6,602 nucleotides of DNA from Clostridia bacterium (lineage in GTDB: Bacteria; Bacillota; Clostridia; Oscillospirales; CAG-382). Where the stretch lies: assembly GCA_017613815.1 (NCBI GenBank), contig JAGADB010000140.1, positions 1 through 6,602 on the forward strand, written 5' to 3'. Of the stretch, positions 1 through 5,503 are shown piece by piece. Each line of letters opens with the position of its first letter. Positions within the stretch are counted from its first letter, which is position 1. The position numbers and the translations under genes are program-made. A model generated the notes under the pieces. That model was not told the origin of the DNA. It saw only the letters and a list, made by a program, of their open reading frames with translations, and ran no database searches.

Positions 1-592
1 AAAGGGTATGCTTTACGAACTCCATTGCCTGTCCCGTTTCGATGGCAACTCCGAATTTCGAGTCAACCTTTCCCGTCGCGATTTTTTCGTGCGTATGCGG
101 GTCTATTCCCGGGGTTACTCTTAAAATCACGTCCGCTTTTTTGGAAAGTTTAACGCACGCTTCTTCAATATTGTCGATTTCCACGGTATTATCCGCGACG
201 AAATATCCTATGCCGTTTGAGAGCGCGTATTCGATATCCCCGCGCGTCTTATTATTGCCGTGAAAATATATTTTTTTCGGGTCGAATCCGGCTTCAAGCG
301 CGGTATATATTTCTCCCGGTGAAACCGTATCGGCGCAGAGTCCCGCGCTTTCGGCGAGTTTATATATTTTTTTGAAGGACAGCGCCTTGCTTGCAAAGAG
401 AATTTTTGCGTTTTTGAAGTATTTTTTCGCGCATTCGGTATATATTCCCGCCATTTTTCTCACTTTATCGGCGTCGAGCAGATAAAGCGGCGTGCCGTAC
501 TCTTTTGCGAGCTTTACGGTATCGTATCCGCAGACGGTAAAATGTCCCTCTCCGTTTATTCCGTAGTTATCGTGCAGTAAAACAGTCTTCAT
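1..592 (-). CDS. lysA: Diaminopimelate decarboxylase, N-terminal part (runs off left edge)
   Basis: This PLP enzyme of fold type III decarboxylates meso-diaminopimelate to L-lysine and CO2, the last step of lysine synthesis, in the cytoplasm. The visible 197 residues carry the family signatures. FASKAL at 66-71 contains the PLP-binding Lys (K69), HGNNKT is at 111-116, and THEKIATG at 167-174 is followed by SKFG at 178-181, matching the family's THxxIxTG...KFG block. HGNNK and the KFG block fit diaminopimelate decarboxylase better than ornithine or arginine decarboxylases of the same fold. The family is usually about 420 residues, so slightly less than half is present. The C-terminal beta-barrel domain with the substrate-binding CES motif lies outside the window. 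The ATG start is preceded by GGAAAGG (599-605) at 6 nt, and the gene begins 19 bp after the engB stop, so it is probably the last or a late gene of the plsY-lon-engB transcript. No lysine riboswitch is seen ahead of it. Confidence 0.93.
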   Translation of the reverse strand, partial: MKTVLLHDNYGINGEGHFTVCGYDTVKLAKEYGTPLYLLDADKVRKMAGIYTECAKKYFKNAKILFASKALSFKKIYKLAESAGLCADTVSPGEIYTALEAGFDPKKIYFHGNNKTRGDIEYALSNGIGYFVADNTVEIDNIEEACVKLSKKADVILRVTPGIDPHTHEKIATGKVDSKFGVAIETGQAMEFVKHTL

Positions 593-611
593 ATTTTGCC
601 TTTCCGTTTTT

Positions 612-1244
612 TCAGTTTGCATTTGTGTTGAATTCGACGAATTCGCTTATTATCCGCCATATTTCGCCCGCTCCCGCGCCCGTCTTTGCGGAAAACGGTA
701 TTATTTCCGCGTCTTCGGGGACGGTTTCGTCGTTTTCGAGCGCCTTTAAGTTCTTTTCCCTTTCGGTTGCGTTGACTTTATCGGATTTGGTTGCGACAAT
801 CGCAAACGGAAGTCCCGAGCCGTCAAGAAAAGATATCATATCCTTATCGTCTTTCGTAAGTCCGACTTTTAAGTCAACGAGTTGCAGGTAAAGTCCCGGT
901 CCGTCAAGCGAAAAATACTTATCGACGAGTTTTTTCCATTTATTTCTCTCGTCAAACGACCTTTTTGCGTATCCGTATCCCGGAAGGTCGACGAGGTACA
1001 TCTTTCCGTCGACGTCGTAGCAGTTGACGGTTATCGTCTTTCCCGGCTCTGCGCTCACGCGCGCAAGGCTCTTTCTTGAAAGAAGTTTATTTATGAGCGA
1101 GGATTTTCCGACGTTCGACCTGCCGCACATGGCAATTCTCGGCATATTCGTTCTCAATATGCCCGGCAGCTGCGACGGCAGTCCCGCGGTGAGAACGAGG
1201 TTGACTTTATTCAGATTGAGTTTGAGTCCGCCGTTTTCGTTCAC
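612..1244 (-). CDS. engB: Ribosome biogenesis GTP-binding protein EngB (YsxC/YihA)
   Basis: EngB is a small TRAFAC-class GTPase that helps late assembly of the 50S ribosomal subunit and is essential in several bacteria. All five G motifs are visible in the 210-residue product: G1 GRSNVGKSS at 41-49, the G2 Thr in PGKT (T70), G3 DLPG at 86-89 within DLPGYGYAK, G4 TKSD at 152-155, and G5 SAK at 185-187. The DLPGYGYAK stretch is diagnostic of EngB rather than Era or Der. Length is normal for the family (about 195-210). The start is GTG, not ATG. It is fixed by a GGAGG (1251-1255) 6 nt upstream that lies inside the last codons of lon, whose stop is only 3 bp away, so translation is probably coupled to lon. 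The lonA-ysxC neighbourhood is also known from Bacillus subtilis. Confidence 0.96.
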   Translation of the reverse strand: MNENGGLKLNLNKVNLVLTAGLPSQLPGILRTNMPRIAMCGRSNVGKSSLINKLLSRKSLARVSAEPGKTITVNCYDVDGKMYLVDLPGYGYAKRSFDERNKWKKLVDKYFSLDGPGLYLQLVDLKVGLTKDDKDMISFLDGSGLPFAIVATKSDKVNATEREKNLKALENDETVPEDAEIIPFSAKTGAGAGEIWRIISEFVEFNTNAN

Positions 1245-1247
1245 TTT

Positions 1248-3674
1248 TTACCTCCGTTTCAGGTACACGCCTTCGTTGGGCACGGATATTTTGCTCTCGG
1301 GAATCGGCATATCTATTTTAATTCCGCTTTTATCGAAATCCTTTATGCTTTCATTGGGAACGAGCGCAAGTTCAAGCACCTTTGACACGGAATCCACGGG
1401 AATGAACGTTACCTTTTCCTTTATCACCGGATCAACGTCCTCGAGGTCGGAGACGTTGTCGCTCGGAATGAGTATCGTCCTTATTCCGTTTCTGTATGCC
1501 GCCATAGACTTTTCGGGCAGTCCGCCTATCGGAAGCACGCGTCCCGTAAGCGTTATTTCGCCCGTCATCGCGATGTCGCATCTTACGGGAACGCCCGAAA
1601 GCTCCGATACGAGCGCGCTTATCATGGTAACGCCCGCAGACGGTCCGTCTTTCGGGACCGCGCCTTCGGGAACGTGTATATGTATATCCTTTGTTTTATA
1701 GAAATCCTTATCTATTCCGAGTTTTTCGGCGTGTTTTCTTATGTAGCTGAGCGCTGCCTGAGCCGATTCCTTCATAACGTCGCCGAGTTTGCCCGTAAGT
1801 TCGAGTTTGCCGGTGCCGTCAAAGCTCTGCGCCTCGACCTGAAGCATTTCTCCGCCGAGCTCCGTCCAGGCAAGTCCGTTTACCACGCCCACGGTGTCGT
1901 TTGCGAGCATGGAATCGGGTTTTACCTTTCTCGGCCCGAGCATTTCGCTTACGTTTGACGAAGTAATTTTAACGCTCTTTACGCCCTTTTCGGCTATCAT
2001 CATTGCGACTTTTCTGCAAATATCCGCCGTTCTGCGTTCAAGCGTTCTTACGCCCGACTCTTTGGTATAATATTCGATTATCTCCCTTACCGCCGGCTCG
2101 TCTATCTTTATATTTCTCTTTTTAAGCCCGTGCTTTTTCATTTGCTTTGGGAGCAGATGGTTATTGAATATGGAAATCTTTTCGTTTGTCGTATACGACG
2201 GAAGATTTATAATTTCCATTCTGTCGTAAAGCGCGTGCGGAATGGTTTCCGCGGTATTTGCCGTCGCTATGAATATGCAGTCGGACAAGTCGGTCGGGAT
2301 TTCCATATAGTGATCGCGGAAAGCGTTGTTCTGGTCGGTATCGAGGACTTCAAGAAGCGCCGCCGCGGGGTCTCCCTGAACGCTTGCCGAAAGTTTGTCT
2401 ATCTCGTCGAGAAGAACGACCGGGTTTTCCGATTTCGCCTGCGTTACCGCCGCGATAATGCGTCCCGGCATTGCTCCGACGTAGGTCTTTCTGTGGCCTC
2501 TTATATCTGCTTCGTCGCGTATTCCGCCGAGTGAGACACGCACGAATTTTCTTCCGAGCGCCCTTGCAACGGATTTTGCAACCGACGATTTTCCGACGCC
2601 GGGAGGTCCTACGAGGCAGAGAATCTGTCCTTTAAGGTCGGGAGCGAGCTGTTTTACCGCGATATATTCAAGAATTCTCTCTTTGATTTTTTTGAGTCCG
2701 TCGTGGTCGGCGTCGAGGATTTTTCTCGCTTTTTCCACCGAAAATACGTCTTTGGTTTTTATTCCGACAGGATAGTCGAGCACGGTGTCGAGATAGCTTT
2801 TGAGCACCGAGTTTTCCGACGAGCCGAACGGCATTTTAGTCATGCGGTCGTAGTCTTTGAGCAGTTTTTCCTTTACTTCGTCGGAAAAAGCAGACTCCTT
2901 TATCTTTGTATAATATTCGTCGTCCTCTTTTTCGGCGCTTGCGTCGCCGAGCTCGTCTTTTATTACTTTTAACTGTTCCTTGAGAAAATATTCTCTCTGG
3001 TTTTCCTCAATTCTCTCGCGGACTTTTGAATGGAGCTCGCTCTTTATTTCGAGAATTTTGGTCTCGTTTTTGAGAATTATTATGAGGCTTTCGAGCCGTT
3101 TGAACGGGTCTGTTATTTCGAGAATTTTCTGCTTGTCAACGTAGTCGAAAAGCACGTTTGACGCGATAAAATCGGCAAGCATGCCCGGGTCCTTTATCGC
3201 CTGAACCGAAACGAGTATTTCGGGAGACATTTTGGGCAGCATTTTTATATGGTTTTCAAAAGTGCTTATCGCTTCAAGTCTGAGCGCGTCGCCTTTTACG
3301 CCGCCGTTATCGGTAATAACCACGCTTTTTACGAGCAGATTTGCCTTTAAGTATTCGTCGTTGTAAAGTTCGGTATATTCCGCCCTGTGTTTTCCCTCGA
3401 CGAGCACTCTGTAATTGCCGTCGGGGAGCTTTAAAGCCTGCTTTACCTTTGCGGTAACGCCGGTCTTGCAGAGCTTGAAGTTATCGGAGCTTTCCCACTC
3501 CTCAAGCGCGCACAGAAACACCGTATTATTGAAAATCGGCGCCGAAAGAACGGCTTTTACCGATTTTTTATTGTTGATTTCAAAGCTCGTCTGCATATTC
3601 GGGAAGACAACGAGTCCTCGGAGCGCTATGACGGGCAGAACCGTATTTTCAACTTTTTCTATATATTTTGACAT
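1248..3674 (-). CDS. lon: ATP-dependent protease LonA
   Basis: Lon is a cytoplasmic AAA+ serine protease that degrades misfolded and selected regulatory proteins. The product is 808 residues from the preferred start. In order it has the N-terminal LON substrate-binding domain (LPVIALRGLVVFP near 13-25), a helical linker (about 210-310), and the AAA+ module with Walker A GPPGVGKS at 356-363, pore loop YVGAMPG near 398-404, Walker B VVLLDEIDK at 419-427 and arginine finger in YDRMEII near 483-489. The S16 protease domain follows, with catalytic Ser679 in PKDGPSAG and Lys722 in GGLPEKSMAA, the same numbers as in E. coli Lon. I prefer the ATG at 3674 because an 8/9 match to GGAGGTGAT (3678-3686) sits 7 nt from it. 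An in-frame ATG at 3704 overlaps the plsY stop as ATGA and would add 10 residues, but it lacks a clear Shine-Dalgarno site. Oddities are PV where most Lons have PW near residue 301, DHDGL for DHYGL, GKSS for GKTS, and a tail of about 35 residues after the protease domain. I see no CIRCE or CtsR heat-shock operator upstream. Confidence 0.96.
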   Translation of the reverse strand: MSKYIEKVENTVLPVIALRGLVVFPNMQTSFEINNKKSVKAVLSAPIFNNTVFLCALEEWESSDNFKLCKTGVTAKVKQALKLPDGNYRVLVEGKHRAEYTELYNDEYLKANLLVKSVVITDNGGVKGDALRLEAISTFENHIKMLPKMSPEILVSVQAIKDPGMLADFIASNVLFDYVDKQKILEITDPFKRLESLIIILKNETKILEIKSELHSKVRERIEENQREYFLKEQLKVIKDELGDASAEKEDDEYYTKIKESAFSDEVKEKLLKDYDRMTKMPFGSSENSVLKSYLDTVLDYPVGIKTKDVFSVEKARKILDADHDGLKKIKERILEYIAVKQLAPDLKGQILCLVGPPGVGKSSVAKSVARALGRKFVRVSLGGIRDEADIRGHRKTYVGAMPGRIIAAVTQAKSENPVVLLDEIDKLSASVQGDPAAALLEVLDTDQNNAFRDHYMEIPTDLSDCIFIATANTAETIPHALYDRMEIINLPSYTTNEKISIFNNHLLPKQMKKHGLKKRNIKIDEPAVREIIEYYTKESGVRTLERRTADICRKVAMMIAEKGVKSVKITSSNVSEMLGPRKVKPDSMLANDTVGVVNGLAWTELGGEMLQVEAQSFDGTGKLELTGKLGDVMKESAQAALSYIRKHAEKLGIDKDFYKTKDIHIHVPEGAVPKDGPSAGVTMISALVSELSGVPVRCDIAMTGEITLTGRVLPIGGLPEKSMAAYRNGIRTILIPSDNVSDLEDVDPVIKEKVTFIPVDSVSKVLELALVPNESIKDFDKSGIKIDMPIPESKISVPNEGVYLKRR

Positions 3675-3677
3675 TGT

Positions 3678-3686
3678 ATCACCGCC
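3678..3686 (-). promoter_or_regulatory. Ribosome binding site that decides the lon start
   Basis: On the minus strand this reads GGCGGTGAT, one mismatch from the extended Shine-Dalgarno GGAGGTGAT, and its GGCGG core lies 7 nt from the ATG at 3674. The competing ATG at 3704 has only AT-rich plsY coding sequence in front of it. This favours the 808-residue Lon, though reinitiation at the ATGA overlap with plsY remains possible. Confidence 0.75.
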
Positions 3687-3700
3687 GTTTTTACTGAAAA

Positions 3701-4453
3701 TCATTCGTTATTTTTATCGTTTTCGTCGTTTTTACCGACTTTTTTGCTCTTTTTGAATTTGAATTTCGTCTCGTTTCCGTGGGCGAGTCTCGAGAGGTTT
3801 TCATGGTGCTTCAGAATGACCGTTAATGCAATTATAAGCGAGCATATAAACGCAAAGCCGCTTCCGGGGAACGCCGACGTTCCCGAAAAATAAGTATAGT
3901 ACGTGAGAAGCGGAAAGACCGCCGCCGCAAGCACCGAGCCGAGAGATATAAACCTTGTGAATATCACCGTGAGAAGAAATACGCCTATGACGATTGCGAA
4001 CGCTATCGGGTTAAGCACGAGTATCGCCGCTGCCGCCGTGGCAACGCCCTTTCCCCCGCGGAATTTGTAAAATACCGGGAAGACGTGTCCCAGAACGGCT
4101 CCGACCGCAGACGCATATCCGCCGTGCATTACTCCCATAAGAAAACTGCAAAGAACGACTGCGACTATGGCCTTTAAAATATCGCCGAGTATCGTTATTC
4201 CCGCGGCTTTCGCCCCGTAGGTACGCATCATATTCGTGGTGCCGGCGTTTTTGCTGCCGTGCTCTCTTACGTCGTCGTTATACATCTTTTTCGACACTAT
4301 AAGCGAAAAATTGAGACTTCCCAGAACGTATCCGATAAGCGCGCACAGCACAATACCCGCTATCATCACGGCCGTTGCTATTCCGCCCGGCATCTGCGGT
4401 ATTACCGCCGTGAAAAGTCCGTTTGAATATGCGTCCGATATTATTTTAAGCAA
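3701..4453 (-). CDS. plsY: Acyl-phosphate:glycerol-3-phosphate acyltransferase PlsY
   Basis: PlsY is a polytopic membrane enzyme that moves an acyl group from acyl-phosphate (made by PlsX) to glycerol-3-phosphate, the first committed step of phospholipid synthesis in most Gram-positive bacteria. The three conserved cytoplasmic motifs are present: motif 1 HGSKNAGTTNMMRTYG at 65-80, motif 2 GHVFPVFYKFRGGKGVAT at 122-139, and motif 3 HHENLSRLAHGNE at 216-228. Hydrophobic stretches near 27-54, 83-108, 114-126, 141-188 and 198-214 fit the five-helix topology of the family. At 250 residues it is longer than the usual roughly 200. It has about 25 extra N-terminal residues before the first helix and a charged tail of about 20 residues rich in Lys, Asn, Asp and Glu. 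The start is TTG, supported by AGAGGAG (4462-4468) at 8 nt. It is the first gene of the leftward run and has its own strong promoter. The TGA stop overlaps an ATG leading into lon. Confidence 0.94.
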   Translation of the reverse strand: MLKIISDAYSNGLFTAVIPQMPGGIATAVMIAGIVLCALIGYVLGSLNFSLIVSKKMYNDDVREHGSKNAGTTNMMRTYGAKAAGITILGDILKAIVAVVLCSFLMGVMHGGYASAVGAVLGHVFPVFYKFRGGKGVATAAAAILVLNPIAFAIVIGVFLLTVIFTRFISLGSVLAAAVFPLLTYYTYFSGTSAFPGSGFAFICSLIIALTVILKHHENLSRLAHGNETKFKFKKSKKVGKNDENDKNNE

Positions 4454-4461
4454 TTTTATTT

Positions 4462-4468
4462 CTCCTCT
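4462..4468 (-). promoter_or_regulatory. Shine-Dalgarno site supporting the TTG start of plsY
   Basis: The minus strand reads AGAGGAG, a strong Shine-Dalgarno match, with 8 nt before the TTG at 4453. The nearest in-frame ATG is at codon 21, with no comparable site in front of it, and starting there would remove most of the N-terminal extension but keep the first membrane helix. The TTG is therefore the better call. Confidence 0.75.
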
Positions 4469-4508
4469 GAAAATGCGTTTTTACATATTTATTATACAAG
4501 TAAGTATG

Positions 4509-4537
4509 ATTATATCACATTTCCGTTTCCTTTTCAA
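4509..4537 (-). promoter_or_regulatory. Sigma-A-type promoter of the plsY-lon-engB-lysA run
   Basis: On the minus strand there is a -35 box TTGAAA (4532-4537, 5 of 6 to consensus), a 17-bp spacer, and a perfect -10 box TATAAT (4509-4514). The -10 is preceded by TGA, which makes it an extended -10 (TGnTATAAT). Transcription should start near 4502, giving a leader of about 49 nt to the TTG of plsY. A second TATAAT (4491-4496) lies just downstream without a matching -35. No operator I can name overlaps these boxes. Confidence 0.8.
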
Positions 4538-4583
4538 TACTTTTTTCGGCATAATTCTCATTATTGATGCCCGAATACAATAA

Positions 4584-4613
4584 TTTTCAATTTCAATACA
4601 TTTTGGTTATACT
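4584..4613 (+). promoter_or_regulatory. Weak candidate promoter for nrdG
   Basis: A TATACT box (4608-4613, 5 of 6 to the -10 consensus) is preceded at 18 bp by TTTTCA (4584-4589, 4 of 6 to TTGACA). Transcription would start near 4620, about 59 nt before the nrdG start codon. The region is very AT-rich, so a chance match is quite possible, but nrdG must be transcribed from somewhere in this divergent gap. No NrdR-box-like sequence was seen between 4540 and 4678. Confidence 0.35.
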
Positions 4614-4678
4614 TAAAGAGCATATCCGTGATAAAATATTATTGCAAGGAAATATATTTATTTTTCGGGAGAATTATT

Positions 4679-5368
4679 ATGAATATTCAGTTTTATCAAA
4701 AGCTCACGCTGCTCGATTATCCCTCAAAAACCGCCTGCACCGTCTTTACCTACGGCTGCAATTTAAGGTGCCCGTTCTGCCACAACGCTTTGCTCGTAAC
4801 ACAGCCCGCCGAAGAACAAGTCGACGAAAACGAGTTCTTCGCTTTTCTTGAAAAGAGAAAAGGGCTTCTCGACGGCGTATGCATTACCGGCGGAGAACCG
4901 CTCATTCAGCCCGACATAAAGGAATTTATCCGTAAGATAAAGGATATGGGATACCTCGTAAAGCTCGACACAAACGGCTTTTTCCCCGAAAAGTTAAAGG
5001 ACCTTTTATCGTCAGGTCTGCTCGACTACGTTGCCATGGACATAAAAAACTCGCCCGACAGATACGCTTTCACCTGCGGGCTTGAGCGCGTCGACCTTTC
5101 AAAAGTCAACGAGTCGATAGATTTACTCAAAAACTCCGGCGTAGATTTTGAATTCCGCACCACCGCCGTAAAGGAATTTCACTCGGTCGAAAGCTTTATT
5201 GAAATAGGAAAATGGTTAAACGGCGGCTTCAAATACTTCATCCAGTCGTTCAAGGACTCCGGAAACACGATAGAAAAAGGACTTTCCTCTTTTACGGAAG
5301 AAGAACTCCTCGCTTTCAAGGCCGCCGTCTCGCCGTTCCTCCCATGCGTTTCGCTCAGAGGTGTGTAA
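4679..5368 (+). CDS. nrdG: Anaerobic ribonucleotide reductase activase, radical SAM (NrdG2-type)
   Basis: This radical-SAM protein is expected to cleave S-adenosylmethionine with a [4Fe-4S] cluster and install the glycyl radical on class III ribonucleotide reductase. In the 229-residue product, the cluster motif CxxxCxxC is at C27, C31 and C34 (GCNLRCPFCHN), the SAM-contacting GGEP is at 71-74, DTNG is at 97-100, AMDIK at 119-123 and FRTT at 159-162. The opening LTLLDYPSKTACTVFTYGCN is the typical start of the longer activase type (TIGR02495-like) and differs from the short, roughly 155-residue NrdG of E. coli. The ATG at 4679 has GGGAG (4667-4671) at 7 nt. An in-frame ATG at 4628 would add 17 residues with no homology-like pattern and no ribosome binding site. 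The partner nrdD follows 135 bp downstream on the same strand. A pyruvate-formate-lyase activase role is the main alternative, but the neighbour argues against it. Confidence 0.9.
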   Translation: MNIQFYQKLTLLDYPSKTACTVFTYGCNLRCPFCHNALLVTQPAEEQVDENEFFAFLEKRKGLLDGVCITGGEPLIQPDIKEFIRKIKDMGYLVKLDTNGFFPEKLKDLLSSGLLDYVAMDIKNSPDRYAFTCGLERVDLSKVNESIDLLKNSGVDFEFRTTAVKEFHSVESFIEIGKWLNGGFKYFIQSFKDSGNTIEKGLSSFTEEELLAFKAAVSPFLPCVSLRGV

Positions 5369-5384
5369 ACACAATATATAGATA
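5369..5384 (+). promoter_or_regulatory. NrdR box 1 upstream of nrdD
   Basis: ACACAATATATAGATA agrees with the published 16-bp NrdR-box consensus acaCwAtATaTwGtgt at 13 of 16 positions. The left half is perfect and the last three bases differ. NrdR is the ATP-cone/zinc-ribbon repressor of ribonucleotide reductase genes across bacteria. The box begins immediately after the nrdG stop codon and is paired with a second box 31 bp downstream. Confidence 0.78.
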
Positions 5385-5399
5385 AATTTTTGCAAAAAA

Positions 5400-5415
5400 C
5401 AACAAAATATTGTGT
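5400..5415 (+). promoter_or_regulatory. NrdR box 2 upstream of nrdD
   Basis: CAACAAAATATTGTGT matches the NrdR consensus at 13 of 16 positions, here with the right half intact. It starts 31 bp after box 1, about three helical turns, which is the phasing known for tandem NrdR boxes. It ends 7 bp before the -35 element of the nrdD promoter. NrdR bound here would lie against RNA polymerase from the upstream side. Confidence 0.78.
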
Positions 5416-5422
5416 TTTTCTA

Positions 5423-5451
5423 TTGACAAATCAAAATGCGTGTGATAACAT
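5423..5451 (+). promoter_or_regulatory. nrdD promoter
   Basis: A perfect -35 TTGACA (5423-5428) is followed after 17 bp by TAACAT (5446-5451, 4 of 6 to the -10 consensus). TGA directly before the -10 gives an extended -10 that can make up for the weaker hexamer. Transcription should begin near 5458, leaving a leader of about 46 nt that is purine-rich. The position just downstream of two NrdR boxes supports it as the regulated promoter. Confidence 0.75.
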
Positions 5452-5503
5452 ATATTTACAGGCTTTTTGAAAAAGGCGGCAAGGAAGGAAAGGCGGAAAA
5501 AAG

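Noticed and set aside
1024..1701. A 225-codon open frame on the plus strand
   Set aside because: It lies antisense to engB and lon, both certain genes with full motif sets, has no ribosome binding site, and its protein looks like low-complexity Ser/Pro/Leu read-out of the opposite strand.
2130..2534. A 134-codon open frame on the plus strand
   Set aside because: It is fully antisense to the AAA+ domain of lon, which is conserved here. The product is rich in Arg, Val and Tyr with no recognisable domain.
3415..3756. A 113-codon open frame on the plus strand
   Set aside because: It is antisense to the lon N-terminus and the plsY end, with no promoter or ribosome binding site. The frame is open by composition only.
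4478..4510. Possible FapR or other lipid-regulator operator in the plsY leader
   Set aside because: The sequence has a tandem ACTTACTT and short TAC/GTA symmetry but no convincing match to the FapR consensus, and plsY is not a classic FapR target.
4236..4583. A 115-codon open frame on the plus strand crossing the divergent promoter region
   Set aside because: It overlaps the well-supported plsY start and promoter antisense and has no recognisable features.
4628..4678. A longer nrdG starting at the ATG at 4628
   Set aside because: The extra 17 residues (MIKYYCKEIYLFFGRII) do not resemble the family N-terminus and no Shine-Dalgarno site precedes the codon. The ATG at 4679 has GGGAG at 7 nt and gives the usual family start.
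4454..4678. CIRCE or CtsR heat-shock operators expected if lon were heat-regulated
   Set aside because: Neither the TTAGCACTC-N9-GAGTGCTAA pattern nor tandem GGTCAAA heptads are present in the only upstream regulatory region.
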